Origin: Chitinophagaceae bacterium | Lineage (GTDB): Bacteria; Bacteroidota; Bacteroidia; Chitinophagales; Chitinophagaceae | Reading direction: 5' to 3' | NCBI GenBank assembly: GCA_947458275.1 | Contig: CANGYR010000002.1 | Location: 248,001 to 312,000 of the forward strand | Length of the DNA stretch: 64,000 nucleotides | Part shown: in pieces, positions 16,777 to 26,218 of the stretch | Numbering within the stretch: the first letter of the stretch is position 1 | How the letters are laid out: the number at the start of each line of letters is the position of its first letter | Notes under the pieces: model-generated | Database searches by the model: none | What the model was told of the DNA's origin: nothing | The model's input: the letters and a program-made list of their open reading frames with translations, nothing else | Program-made: the position numbers and the translations under genes

Positions 16777-18936
16777 ATGCAAAAAATTATTCAAAGCGTC
16801 CTTCTTTGTATTGCTTTCCAGTTAGCTGATGCCCAGGAACTCAAAAAATCTGATTCCACGCTGCTTCAGCCCATTGAAATCATTTCAGTCCGGGCATCAG
16901 AAAATACACCGGTGGCAAAAACCAATCTTAGCAAAAAAGAAATAGAAAAAAACAATATCGGCCAGGACTTGCCCTATATACTTAACCAAACCACTTCTGT
17001 CCAGGCCAGCTCTGATGCAGGCAATGGCATTGGATATACCAATATCAGACTGAGAGGAACTGACGTAAGCAGAATAAACATTACCATTAATGGCATTCCA
17101 TACAACGATCCGGAAAGCCAAGGCGTATTTTTTGTAAACCTGCCTGATTTTGCCTCATCGGCATCCTCCATTCAAATTCAAAGAGGAATAGGTACTTCCA
17201 CCAACGGAGCGGGTTCATTTGGCGGATCGATCAATATGCATAGCAATGATATTGACACAAAAAAAAGCATTGTATTCAGTAATAATTCCGGCTCATTCAA
17301 TTCATTCAGAAATACTTTACAGCTCAACTCCGGACTACTTGGTAAACATTGGATTTTTACCGGAAGACTTAGTGATATCAGAAGCGATGGATATGTAGAC
17401 AGAGCTAAAACAAATCTGCAATCGTTTTACACATCACTTGCATGGGTAGATGACAAAAGCAGTCTGCGCCTGAACGTTTTTTCCGGAAAAGAAAAAACCT
17501 ATGCTGCCTGGTTTGGAATTGATGAAGCTACACTCAATAACAACAGAAGATTCAATCCCGCAGGTACCGAAAAAACAGGAACTCCATATGACAATGAGAC
17601 GGATAACTATACTCAGACACATTATCAGCTTTTCTACAACAGAAAAATTAATAATAACTGGAAGTCAAACATTGCTGTGTTCCTGACAAAAGGAAAAGGT
17701 TATTTTGAACAATACAAAGCCGATCAATCCCTTGCCTCATTTGGTCTTCCAGACTTTATTGACGGTGCCAATACAATATCCGAAGTAGATTTGGTCCGTC
17801 AACTCTGGCTGAAAAATAATTTTTACGGCACCATCTTCTCTGTGCAATACAATAAGAACAAAAACAATTTAATTATTGGCGGAGGCTTGAGTCAATATGA
17901 CGGAAAACATTTCGGAGATATCGTTTACAGTGAAATAAAAGGAGCAATACCCGCCAATTTCAGATGGTATGATTTGAATGCGGTAAAGAAAGATGCTTCT
18001 ATTTATGCTAAATGGACGTATAAGCTGAGTTCAAAATGGGAGACTTATGTTGACTTGCAAACAAGAATGGTTGATTACACCATCAATGGATTCAGGAATA
18101 ATCCGGACATCAGGATAAAAACAAATAATGTATTCTTTAATCCAAAAGCAGGTATCAGCTACTCAAATAAAGGCAACAGATTTTATTTTTCTTATGGCAA
18201 GGCGGCCAAGGAACCCAACAGGGATGATTTTGAAACCAATAGCAATGAATTGCCCAAGCCGGAGGTGTTGCATGACTTTGAAACAGGATTTGAGCGTAAA
18301 AATAAATCCTATAATTGGGCAGTTAATTTTTACTACATGTACTACACCAACCAACTCGTTCTCACAGGAAAGGTCAACGATGTTTTTGCTTACACACGAA
18401 CCAATATTCCGGAGAGTTACCGTACAGGTATTGAACTGGAAGGAGGAATCAGAATTAATAAATGGGTAAATGTTTCCGGGAATATTGCATTCAGCAGAAA
18501 CAAAATAATAAACTTTACAGAATACATTGACGATTATGATAATGGCACTCAGCTCTCCAAATTCTACAAGTCAACAGACATCTCTTTCTCTCCTAATATA
18601 ATTGCCAATGCAGTTGCGACGTTTACCCCGATGAAGAATTTATCTGTTGATCTGATAAGTAAATATGTTGGCAGGCAATACCTTGACAATACATCTAATC
18701 AGGGAAGATCACTAAGTGACTATTATCTGCAGGATGGAAGAATCAGCTACCTGGTGGAATTGAAAAAGGAAAGATCAATCAATTTGTTCATTCAGGCTAA
18801 TAATATTTTTTCCAGAAAATATGTAGCTAATGGCTACACGTTCAGTTATATATCAGGCGGAAATTTCACAACAGATAATTACTATTTCCCAATGGCAACT
18901 TTTAACATGATGGGGGGAGTGACAATAAAATTATAA
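16777..18936 (+). CDS. TonB-dependent outer-membrane receptor, TPP-riboswitch controlled (probable thiamin uptake)
   Basis: 719 residues from the ATG at 16777; an upstream TTG lies in the riboswitch leader and is rejected. A signal peptide (1-19, ending ADAQ) is followed by a TonB-box-like segment (IEIISVRA, about 33-40), the plug domain (about 50-160, with RLRGTDVSRINITINGIP and GSFGGSINM) and the 22-strand barrel ending in GGVTIKL. Such receptors import scarce nutrients with energy from TonB-ExbBD. Control by thiamin pyrophosphate argues that the substrate is thiamin or a precursor; this is inferred from regulation only. No inner-membrane thiamin transporter is adjacent. Confidence 0.9.
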   Translation: MQKIIQSVLLCIAFQLADAQELKKSDSTLLQPIEIISVRASENTPVAKTNLSKKEIEKNNIGQDLPYILNQTTSVQASSDAGNGIGYTNIRLRGTDVSRINITINGIPYNDPESQGVFFVNLPDFASSASSIQIQRGIGTSTNGAGSFGGSINMHSNDIDTKKSIVFSNNSGSFNSFRNTLQLNSGLLGKHWIFTGRLSDIRSDGYVDRAKTNLQSFYTSLAWVDDKSSLRLNVFSGKEKTYAAWFGIDEATLNNNRRFNPAGTEKTGTPYDNETDNYTQTHYQLFYNRKINNNWKSNIAVFLTKGKGYFEQYKADQSLASFGLPDFIDGANTISEVDLVRQLWLKNNFYGTIFSVQYNKNKNNLIIGGGLSQYDGKHFGDIVYSEIKGAIPANFRWYDLNAVKKDASIYAKWTYKLSSKWETYVDLQTRMVDYTINGFRNNPDIRIKTNNVFFNPKAGISYSNKGNRFYFSYGKAAKEPNRDDFETNSNELPKPEVLHDFETGFERKNKSYNWAVNFYYMYYTNQLVLTGKVNDVFAYTRTNIPESYRTGIELEGGIRINKWVNVSGNIAFSRNKIINFTEYIDDYDNGTQLSKFYKSTDISFSPNIIANAVATFTPMKNLSVDLISKYVGRQYLDNTSNQGRSLSDYYLQDGRISYLVELKKERSINLFIQANNIFSRKYVANGYTFSYISGGNFTTDNYYFPMATFNMMGGVTIKL

Positions 18937-18948
18937 ACAAACCATTAT

Positions 18949-19257
18949 CTATCCGGGAAATTTTTCCTGCCACAATAACATACCGCCAACAAGGTTTTTA
19001 ACATTTTTAAAACCCATGGTCTCAAGCATCAGACATGCCTGTGCACTTCTGTTGCCACTGCGACAATAAAAAATTATTTCCTGGTCCTTTAAATCATAGA
19101 GATCTTCTATCTGCATTGAAAGAATATTGCCCAGGGGGATTAATTGACCACCGATATTATACGCGGTGTGCTCAGATAGTTCTCTCACATCAACTAAATT
19201 AATTTCTTCTTGGGCATCCATTCTGGATTTAAGCTCTTCAGGTCCTATTAACTCCAT
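18949..19257 (-). CDS. Single-domain rhodanese-like protein
   Basis: 102 residues, one rhodanese domain, cytoplasmic. The active-site loop CRSGNRS begins at Cys65, the residue that carries the persulfide sulfur. NLVDVREL is the standard early motif. It probably moves sulfane sulfur, but the partner is unknown. Last gene of the minus-strand run ddl-PASTA-rhodanese (8 nt after the PASTA gene) and convergent with the TonB receptor gene. Confidence 0.9.
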   Translation of the reverse strand: MELIGPEELKSRMDAQEEINLVDVRELSEHTAYNIGGQLIPLGNILSMQIEDLYDLKDQEIIFYCRSGNRSAQACLMLETMGFKNVKNLVGGMLLWQEKFPG

Positions 19258-19265
19258 CTTGATAA

Positions 19266-20075
19266 TTAAGGTTTATTTTTTTTAACGGATTGCGAATCTA
19301 TAACAGTTTTCATTACCGGAGAAATCCAGAGATCCATGATTTGACCGGGCTGAATGTATACCGGCTCGGCGAACTCATTCAATCTGGGGGGGCTTTGTTT
19401 CCAGATAAATGCTTTCAATGTATCATTTATGCCAGGATCAGGAACAATTGCGCCAAGTAATATACCGCTTGAATCGAGAATCAATTTGGCAGATTCGTAT
19501 GTTAATCCTACCAAATCAGGAACTATCAATTTATCTTCTGTCAATCCACTTCCAACTATAAGGTCTATTTTACTGCCCCAGGGAAGTTTTGCTCCGGGAG
19601 GAATAACCGTTCCGTTGAAATTTTGTTCCAATACAGATCCCATCATAAAATCGGGTTTAAATATGGTATCCCCAAGTGTAAGATGGCTTCTTCTCAAAAT
19701 CTCTAATGCAAAATTTAATGTTTTACCCTGCAATGAAGGCATTTCCACCAAAGGCAAAGTAACTCTGTTTACAGTCAATTTTACCATACGGTTAATCTTA
19801 ACGGTTGAATTAGGTTCAGGTATTTGTTTTAAAACAATTCCCTTTTGAGCAGTATCTGTATAAACCGAATCATAAATCACTTCAAACCCTTTGCTTTCAA
19901 GAAGCGCTACCGCATCTGATGTTTTTTTTCCAACAACAGCTAGAACGGTGAGGTATTGGCCATGTTTTGTGATAGCACCCAATAATTGCAGCAATAAAAA
20001 GATGATAAGGAAGAAGAATATTATTCCTGCCAAAACATTTGCCCATAAAGGACGGTCGGTAATGAATTTAAACAC
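19266..20075 (-). CDS. Membrane-anchored PASTA-domain protein
   Basis: 269 residues with a GTG start (20073-20075). A short cytoplasmic tail and one membrane helix (about 12-34) are followed by three PASTA repeats (about 40-105, 109-178, 185-255; for example VVGKKTSDAVALLESKGF and VPDLVGLTYESAKLILDS). PASTA domains bind peptidoglycan fragments or muropeptides. There is no kinase or transpeptidase domain, so this is a stand-alone PASTA protein. Its place after ddl fits a role in cell-wall metabolism or sensing. Confidence 0.88.
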   Translation of the reverse strand: MFKFITDRPLWANVLAGIIFFFLIIFLLLQLLGAITKHGQYLTVLAVVGKKTSDAVALLESKGFEVIYDSVYTDTAQKGIVLKQIPEPNSTVKINRMVKLTVNRVTLPLVEMPSLQGKTLNFALEILRRSHLTLGDTIFKPDFMMGSVLEQNFNGTVIPPGAKLPWGSKIDLIVGSGLTEDKLIVPDLVGLTYESAKLILDSSGILLGAIVPDPGINDTLKAFIWKQSPPRLNEFAEPVYIQPGQIMDLWISPVMKTVIDSQSVKKNKP

Positions 20076-20146
20076 TGCTAATTATTAATGATTCAAAAAA
20101 CAACAGAGATAATAAAGATCAAATTTATTTAAAATAAACTGATATG

Positions 20147-21124
20147 TCAAAGACATTCTTCAATCAAAGCTGAGTAAAACTCTTTCAATGTCCACCCCAT
20201 TGCACTTACCTGCTGAGGTACAATACTGGCGGCACTTTGCCCAGGAACGGTATTAATTTCGAGTAAGTAAGGAATACCGGATGATTCATTATAAATGAAA
20301 TCAATTCTGACTATCCCTCTGCAATTAAACACACTATAAGCTTTACTCGCTTCGATTCGAATTTTATTGGCGATATCTTCCTCGAGTTTTGCAGGCGTCA
20401 CTTCCTCACTTGCTCCTTCATATTTTGCCTGAAAATCAAAGAACTCATTTTTAGGAATTATCTCAGTAATGGGAAGCGTAATAATCTCTCCTTTTGTTTT
20501 GAAAACCCCAATGGTAAATTCTCTGCCACTGATAAATTCTTCCACCAATACCTGATCATCTTCATTAAACGCTTTTTTCAATGCAGCATCCAAATCACCC
20601 GCTTCTTTTACTTTACTTATTCCCAAACTACTTCCTCCGTTGTTTGGCTTTACAAATAAAGGCAACGATAATTTGTTTAATATTTCCGATGATGCAGTGG
20701 GAGTATTTTTGAAAAGATGTAAAGACTTAGCCACGGCAATGCCTGCAAATGCAGCAACTGCAACTGTATAACGTTTATTGAAAGTCAGCGCTGAGGTAGC
20801 CGCATCACAGGATGTATAAGGAATTTTGAGACAGTCGAAATAGCCTTGTAGTTTACCATCCTCACCCGGGGTGCCATGCAGACCAATAAGAACAGCATCA
20901 AAAATAATTTTATTGCCATTGTCAATAATAGAAAAATCGTTTTTGTCAACCGGTGTATTTACGCCTGTTTTATCTGTATAAAACCAGCCATCAGGATTAA
21001 TGTCAATCCAATAGCAATTCCACTTTGACTCATCAATATTTTCGGAAATTGTTTTTGCGCTTCTGTAAGAAATAACAGCTTCTCCGGAATAACCGCCGGT
21101 AACCAACGCAATGTTTTTGATCAT
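20147..21124 (-). CDS. ddl: D-alanine--D-alanine ligase
   Basis: 325 residues, ATP-grasp fold. It joins two D-alanines for the peptidoglycan stem peptide. Visible motifs: the N-terminal GGYSGEAVISYRSA; the nucleotide-binding region PLFVKPNNGGSSLGISKV; the dimetal region RIDFIYNESSGIPYLLEINTVPG; and GQSAASIVPQ at the end. First clear cell-wall gene of a same-strand run with the PASTA gene (71 nt) and the rhodanese gene. Confidence 0.95.
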   Translation of the reverse strand: MIKNIALVTGGYSGEAVISYRSAKTISENIDESKWNCYWIDINPDGWFYTDKTGVNTPVDKNDFSIIDNGNKIIFDAVLIGLHGTPGEDGKLQGYFDCLKIPYTSCDAATSALTFNKRYTVAVAAFAGIAVAKSLHLFKNTPTASSEILNKLSLPLFVKPNNGGSSLGISKVKEAGDLDAALKKAFNEDDQVLVEEFISGREFTIGVFKTKGEIITLPITEIIPKNEFFDFQAKYEGASEEVTPAKLEEDIANKIRIEASKAYSVFNCRGIVRIDFIYNESSGIPYLLEINTVPGQSAASIVPQQVSAMGWTLKEFYSALIEECL

Positions 21125-21164
21125 GAGATTAAATAAAGTTTAGACAAAGAAACAAAAAATAAAC

Positions 21165-21632
21165 TTATTCGCCGATTCCTTCATTTTCGCTGTCAAGAAG
21201 AAGTTTCCATTTGCCATCAGATTGCTTTTTCCAGATGGAAGAATAAGATCCGTATAGGATTGTATCCAATGAATGATATTTTTTTGCATAAATGCCGTAT
21301 GTAAAACCCATCTCACCCGATTGAGATAATTCAGCATGTTGTGGCTTTCTGGAGAAAGTAAAATTCGCATCATCCTGCCGGATAATATAATCGATGGCAT
21401 TGGCGCCCAAGATTGGTTGTGCATTATTACGAATCAACACGCCGTTGCTGTCGATATAATCTATATATGCAACATGAATTCCCTTTTGCTCACTCATCAG
21501 GGAAAATGATTTATCGGCTTCGAGCAACAGTGTCCTGGCTTCAAGATTAATGTCATCAGAAGCCGACTCCTTTGACTTACAGGAATAATTTATCAGTAAA
21601 ATAAATAATGCAGGGAGGTATAAGTTTTTCAA
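21165..21632 (-). CDS. Putative lipoprotein, NTF2/DUF4440-like
   Basis: 155 residues with a TTG start (21630-21632). The start is supported by the short lipoprotein signal it gives, hydrophobic 5-14 and then INYSC with Cys18. The mature part resembles the NTF2-like SnoaL/DUF4440 group: an early helix EARTLLLEADKSFSLMSE and strands ending in YSSIWKKQSDGKWKLLLD. Such domains bind small molecules or act as isomerases; no catalytic residues are obvious. It sits 40 nt upstream of ddl on the same strand and may be cotranscribed with it. Confidence 0.7.
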   Translation of the reverse strand: MKNLYLPALFILLINYSCKSKESASDDINLEARTLLLEADKSFSLMSEQKGIHVAYIDYIDSNGVLIRNNAQPILGANAIDYIIRQDDANFTFSRKPQHAELSQSGEMGFTYGIYAKKYHSLDTILYGSYSSIWKKQSDGKWKLLLDSENEGIGE

Positions 21633-21722
21633 TATTTAATAATAATTTAAAATGATCAATTACCTGGAATCCAATCCTTTCAAACTTACTAAAAAAATTG
21701 CATACTTCAATCAACTTGGTTT

Positions 21723-21758
21723 CAAAAAAAAGTGAAAGACCGGTTAAAGTCTTTCACT
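21723..21758 (-). terminator. Terminator of the ferredoxin gene
   Basis: Perfect 10-bp stem (AGTGAAAGAC at 21731-21740 with GTCTTTCACT at 21749-21758), 8-nt loop, and at least seven T following on the minus strand. Confidence 0.9.
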
Positions 21759-21783
21759 AAGTTTTATTAAACATATTTACTTA

Positions 21784-22131
21784 TCAAATGTGCAGACTGT
21801 TCTTTTTTGCCATCAACTGCTCTACCGTCTCCTGATATTGCTCATCGGGTACACAACAGTCAACCGGACAAACGGCAGCACATTGAGGTTCTTCATGAAA
21901 ACCCTGGCATTCCGTACACTTATTGGGTACGATATAATATGTATCATTGCTGACCGGAGCATTGCGCTGATCAGCATCCAAAACGGCTCCATCCAAAAGG
22001 GTAAAACTGCCCTTGATAGTAGTTCCGTCTGAAATTGCCCATTCTACACCGCCTTCATAAATTGCATTATTGGGACATTCGGGCTCACAAGCTCCACAAT
22101 TAATGCATTCATCTGTTATCTTTATAGCCAT
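21784..22131 (-). CDS. 4Fe-4S dicluster ferredoxin
   Basis: 115 residues, cytoplasmic electron carrier. Two cysteine clusters are present: [12 protein letters not shown] near the N terminus and [18 protein letters not shown] in the second half, enough for two 4Fe-4S centres. An insert of about 40 residues separates the clusters, as in the 7Fe/8Fe ferredoxins common in Bacteroidota. It is divergently transcribed from the acyl-CoA reductase gene with only 35 nt between start codons. Confidence 0.92.
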   Translation of the reverse strand: MAIKITDECINCGACEPECPNNAIYEGGVEWAISDGTTIKGSFTLLDGAVLDADQRNAPVSNDTYYIVPNKCTECQGFHEEPQCAAVCPVDCCVPDEQYQETVEQLMAKKNSLHI

Positions 22132-22137
22132 CTAATG

Positions 22138-22145
22138 TAATTTTG
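22138..22145 (+). promoter_or_regulatory. -7 element of the acyl-CoA reductase gene
   Basis: Perfect TAnnTTTG match (TAATTTTG) 21 nt before the ATG at 22167. The matching upstream box would fall within the ferredoxin coding region. Confidence 0.45.
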
Positions 22146-22166
22146 ATGTAAAGTAATAACATAACA

Positions 22167-23162
22167 ATGAATTTACAAAATCGTATTGATTTAGCTTCCG
22201 AATTAGGAGGATATATTAAACAAAACGGAGAAGAATGGCGTAATATAAAAATTCAGGCGAGCCAAAAAAACCAATGGTTTACGGAAAATTTTATTGACAC
22301 TGCCTCAGAGAATATCTGCGAAAAATTTTTAGATAAAGCGTTGCTGAAAAGTTGGACGCAACACTATTTTTTGGACGACCTCGTAACGCCTAAAAACATT
22401 GGTGTGGTAATGGCCGGCAATATTCCAATGGTAGGATTTCATGATTTCCTGAGTATATTCATTTCGGGACATCAACAGACAATTAAACTTTCATCCAAAG
22501 ACGATGTGTTGTTGAAACACCTCATTCACAAACTTTATGAATTGAATCCCGAAACAAAATCGCTTGTAAAAATTGCTGAAAATTTAAAAGGCTGCGATGC
22601 ATACATAGCTACCGGAAGCAACCAGTCGGCTCAACATTTTGAACAGTATTTTTCCAAATATCCTCATATCATCCGCAGCAATAAAACCTCCGTAGCGTTA
22701 TTAACAGGAGCCGAGACGCAGGAAGAATTAAATCTTCTTTCCGACGATATCCATTTGTACTTCGGGCTTGGGTGCAGAAATGTGACCAAACTATATGTAC
22801 CCGTCGGTTATGATTTCATACCATTGCTGAAATCTTTTGACAAATACAAATATTTCAGAGACAATCAAAAATATGCCAACAATTACGACTACCAGCTATC
22901 TATTTTGTTGCTCAATCATTCATTTTATATGACAAATGAATCCATCCTGTTGACGGAACATAAGGAAATTTTTTCCGCTATTGGAGTAGTGCATTATGAG
23001 TTTTACAATGATCCGGAGGAAACCAGGAAGTCCATAACATCAAACCCTAATGCTCAGTGTGTAGTAGGCCGAAATTTCGTGCCCTTCGGCAAAGGTCAGG
23101 AGCCCGGACTATTCGACTATGCTGACGGGGTGGATAGCATGCAATTTTTACTGAGCGTCTGA
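22167..23162 (+). CDS. LuxC-family acyl-CoA reductase
   Basis: 331 residues, related to the LuxC acyl-CoA reductase family within the aldehyde dehydrogenase fold. These enzymes reduce acyl-CoA or acyl-ACP to aldehyde with NADPH. Recognisable parts are the nucleotide-binding segment GVVMAGNIPMVGFHDFLS, the region CDAYIATGSNQSAQHFEQYF, and FGLGCRNVTKLYVP, whose cysteine (about residue 209) is the likely nucleophile. The end FDYADGVDSMQFL is typical for Bacteroidota members. The physiological substrate is unknown. The divergent ferredoxin gene is a common neighbour. Confidence 0.82.
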   Translation: MNLQNRIDLASELGGYIKQNGEEWRNIKIQASQKNQWFTENFIDTASENICEKFLDKALLKSWTQHYFLDDLVTPKNIGVVMAGNIPMVGFHDFLSIFISGHQQTIKLSSKDDVLLKHLIHKLYELNPETKSLVKIAENLKGCDAYIATGSNQSAQHFEQYFSKYPHIIRSNKTSVALLTGAETQEELNLLSDDIHLYFGLGCRNVTKLYVPVGYDFIPLLKSFDKYKYFRDNQKYANNYDYQLSILLLNHSFYMTNESILLTEHKEIFSAIGVVHYEFYNDPEETRKSITSNPNAQCVVGRNFVPFGKGQEPGLFDYADGVDSMQFLLSV

Positions 23163-23307
23163 CAAACTGAACTTTTCCGGTCTAATAATATGTTAAAGAT
23201 GTCATACTGAAACTTACAAATTGACACTGATTTTTTAAATTGCAGTACAGGCATAAAAATTGAAGATTGCCTCATATAAATCTCTCACAAAATAAATTTT
23301 TATACAA

Positions 23308-24849
23308 ATGAATCTCAAACAAATTTTAGGCATTGCAGGTATCAGCGCCGTTACCACACTGACAGTAGTTTGGGGATACGACCACTTCATCAACAAAAAC
23401 AGTACTCTATACGCCGGTCAGCAACCCGGTGTATTGCCATCCAACTACAAACTTGTTGGCATGGGAGATGGCAATACCCCTCCTGGTGCAGCTGTAGATT
23501 TCACTCAGCCATCACAAGCGGCAATTCCGGCTGTGGTTCACATCAAAACAAAAACAAACGCGAAGCAGGTAAACAACAATCTGCCTCGTATGAGACAGAA
23601 TCCTTTCAGTGATTTTTTCAGCGACGATATGTTTGACCAGTTTTTTGGCGGCGGAAGAATAAACGTCATTCCGGAACAAAAGGCTTCAGGTTCTGGTGTT
23701 ATCATCAGCGATGATGGTTTTATTGTTACCAATCACCACGTTGTACTGAATGCCGATGAAATCACTGTAACGCTGAATAATAAACGCACTTACAAAGCAA
23801 AAGTAATCGGCACGGATCCTGCATACGATTTGGCTGTCATCAAAATAGAAGCTGCCGGCCTCCCCTATCTGATTTATGGCAATTCCGACAATGTGAAAAT
23901 TGGACAGTGGGTGCTAGCAATCGGTTATCCGCTCAATCTGGAAACCACCGTGACTGCAGGTATTGTGAGCGCAAAAGCAAGAAGCCTGGGTTTGAACAAA
24001 GATAAAACCGGAAATTCAGGCGGTGCTGTAGAGTCTTTCATTCAAACAGATGCTGCGGTAAATATGGGTAATAGTGGCGGCGCGCTGATTGATACAGATG
24101 GTAAGTTGATTGGTATAAATTCCGCTATTGCCTCTCCTACAGGTTATTATTCCGGCTACTCCTATGCCATACCGGTAAATATTGCTAAAAAGGTAGTAGA
24201 TGATATCATCAAATTCGGAACAGTACAAAGAGGGTATTTAGGTATTCAGTTTGCGAGCGTATCCGATTTGACAGATGAACAAAAGAAAAAACTTGAAATA
24301 CCCTCACAAGCATATGACGGCATATATGCAATAGATGTTCCTTCAGACGGAGGAGCTTATGACGCAGGGATAAAAAAAGGAGATAAAATTCAAAAGATAA
24401 ATGGTGTTGATATCAGTAGCGGTGGGGAATTACAGGAGCAGGTAAGCAAATACAAACCAGGAGATAAAATACCTGTTACCATCTTACGCGGTGACAAACC
24501 AATGACTGTAAATGTAACCCTTAAAAATAAAGCGGGAACTTATGATATTGTAAAAAATGAAACACAGTTTGATTTACTCGGCGCCGATTTTATCAATCTT
24601 GAAAATAAAAAAGCAAAAGAATATGGAATTGACGGAGGTGTGGTTGTGAAAAAAATTAAAGATGGCGCGTTGAACGATCAAACACGTATGAAAGACGGGT
24701 TTATCATCTTAAAAATTGACGACAACAATGTGAAAAATGTTGATGATCTTAAAAAAATCACAGGCAGCCAGAAATCCTTCACCATAAGCGGTTTTTATCC
24801 CGGTTATGACGGACTATACGAGTATCCTATTACCCTGGATGGTGAATAA
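23308..24849 (+). CDS. Periplasmic HtrA/Deg-type serine protease
   Basis: 513 residues. The N-terminal hydrophobic stretch (5-22) is a signal or anchor. The trypsin-like domain has His144 (TNHHVV), Asp174 (AYDLAVI) and Ser256 (MGNSGGAL). Two PDZ domains follow (about 305-390 and 415-510; GIKKGDKIQKINGVDI). Deg proteases degrade misfolded envelope proteins. An extra GNSGG occurs at 235-239, 19 residues before the catalytic GNSGG, in the loop that regulates activity. Monocistronic, with 145 nt of plain upstream sequence and a strong terminator. Confidence 0.93.
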   Translation: MNLKQILGIAGISAVTTLTVVWGYDHFINKNSTLYAGQQPGVLPSNYKLVGMGDGNTPPGAAVDFTQPSQAAIPAVVHIKTKTNAKQVNNNLPRMRQNPFSDFFSDDMFDQFFGGGRINVIPEQKASGSGVIISDDGFIVTNHHVVLNADEITVTLNNKRTYKAKVIGTDPAYDLAVIKIEAAGLPYLIYGNSDNVKIGQWVLAIGYPLNLETTVTAGIVSAKARSLGLNKDKTGNSGGAVESFIQTDAAVNMGNSGGALIDTDGKLIGINSAIASPTGYYSGYSYAIPVNIAKKVVDDIIKFGTVQRGYLGIQFASVSDLTDEQKKKLEIPSQAYDGIYAIDVPSDGGAYDAGIKKGDKIQKINGVDISSGGELQEQVSKYKPGDKIPVTILRGDKPMTVNVTLKNKAGTYDIVKNETQFDLLGADFINLENKKAKEYGIDGGVVVKKIKDGALNDQTRMKDGFIILKIDDNNVKNVDDLKKITGSQKSFTISGFYPGYDGLYEYPITLDGE

Positions 24850-24871
24850 TTTTACCGGCACAAGTATTTAT

Positions 24872-24901
24872 AAAAGCCCCGATATATTGTCGGGGCTTTT
24901 C
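24872..24901 (+). terminator. Terminator of the HtrA gene
   Basis: Perfect 6-bp GC stem with A/T extension (AAAAGCCCCG ... CGGGGCTTTT), 9-nt loop, then T-rich sequence. Confidence 0.88.
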
Positions 24902-24963
24902 TTTAAAACAGTAATTTAATGAAGTAAAATTTTTTCCCTGTACGGCACTTGACCTGAAGATTG

Positions 24964-24971
24964 TAACTTTG
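24964..24971 (+). promoter_or_regulatory. -7 element of ispH
   Basis: Perfect TAnnTTTG match (TAACTTTG) 17 nt before the ATG at 24989. Confidence 0.45.
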
Positions 24972-24988
24972 ACGAGATTTAAAATCAA

Positions 24989-26215
24989 ATGAAGCAATTT
25001 ACCATACCATTCACCTACAGAAGTCCGCTGATTAGTTCCATCAAGGAAAAAAGAAAATCAGAGGATAAAATGAAAAAAGATTTCAGTCCTACCTTGCTGG
25101 ATTTTGGCCCTCTGCAGATTTATCTTGCCCGTCATTTCGGGTTTTGCTATGGTGTTGAAAATGCCATTGAGATTGCCTTCAGAACAGTTGATGAGAATCC
25201 GGGTAAAAGGATTTTTCTGCTGAGTGAAATGATTCATAATCCCAAAGTAAATGCCGATCTGATTGAAAGAGGTGTTTCTTTTTTACAGGATACTAAAGGA
25301 AATTCCATTGTACCATTTGAAGAATTAACCAAAGAAGATGTTGTAATTATTCCAGCTTTTGGCACCACCATCGCAATAGAAGAAAAGCTAAATGAAATTG
25401 GCATTCCCGTTCAGAAATACAATACTACCTGTCCTTTCGTGGAGAAAGTGTGGAACCGAAGCGAGCAAATTGCACAGAAAAATTATTCAGTAATAGTGCA
25501 TGGAAAACCTTCACATGAAGAAACCAGAGCTACTTTTTCCCATGCTGCACAAAACACTCCCACACTCGTAATCAATGACATGTCAGAAGCCATCATTCTG
25601 GCTGATTACATCACAGGAAAACTTCCGATAAATGATTTTTATAAAACATTTGAAGGAAGGCATTCTAAAGGATTTGATGCTGAAAAAGACCTCGAACGAA
25701 TCGGAGTGGTAAATCAAACCACTATGCTTGCCAGTGACACACAGGCCATTGCAGATTTTCTAAAACAAACGATGGCTTCAAAATATACTCTTACTGAAAA
25801 TGACATTCAGGAAAGATTTGCCGATACCAGAGATACTTTGTGCTACGCCACGAATGACAATCAAACAGCTGTAATGGGATTACTGGAGCAGGAAGCCGAT
25901 TTTGCCATTGTAGTGGGCGGATATAACAGCAGCAATACTTCTCATCTCGTTGAACTTTGCGAAGAAAAATTGCGTACTTACTATATAGACCATTCAGATA
26001 GAATCCTTTCTGAAAAAAAGATTTCTCATTATAATTTCCATAATCATACCGAGCTGACCACGGCTGATTTTTTACCAGAAAAAAAACCTGTAAAAATCCT
26101 GATGACAAGCGGCGCGAGCTGTCCGGATGCGATTGTTGAAATGGTAATTAAAAAAATTGCAGGTTACTACATTGACGAAACTGCCTACGATAAAATTGTG
26201 GCCACTGTTGTGTAG
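24989..26215 (+). CDS. ispH: 4-hydroxy-3-methylbut-2-enyl diphosphate reductase (IspH/LytB)
   Basis: 408 residues. IspH makes IPP and DMAPP in the last step of the MEP isoprenoid pathway using a 4Fe-4S cluster. The three cluster cysteines are Cys53 (GFCYGV), Cys148 (TTCPFV) and Cys378 (SGASCPD). The protein is about 90 residues longer than the E. coli enzyme, with an N-terminal extension of 40 residues and an insert around 205-235, like the long form of cyanobacteria and plants. An internal ATG at 25070 is possible, but the first ATG fits the -7 element. It ends 3 nt from the convergent cmk stop. Confidence 0.95.
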   Translation: MKQFTIPFTYRSPLISSIKEKRKSEDKMKKDFSPTLLDFGPLQIYLARHFGFCYGVENAIEIAFRTVDENPGKRIFLLSEMIHNPKVNADLIERGVSFLQDTKGNSIVPFEELTKEDVVIIPAFGTTIAIEEKLNEIGIPVQKYNTTCPFVEKVWNRSEQIAQKNYSVIVHGKPSHEETRATFSHAAQNTPTLVINDMSEAIILADYITGKLPINDFYKTFEGRHSKGFDAEKDLERIGVVNQTTMLASDTQAIADFLKQTMASKYTLTENDIQERFADTRDTLCYATNDNQTAVMGLLEQEADFAIVVGGYNSSNTSHLVELCEEKLRTYYIDHSDRILSEKKISHYNFHNHTELTTADFLPEKKPVKILMTSGASCPDAIVEMVIKKIAGYYIDETAYDKIVATVV

Positions 26216-26218
26216 CAG

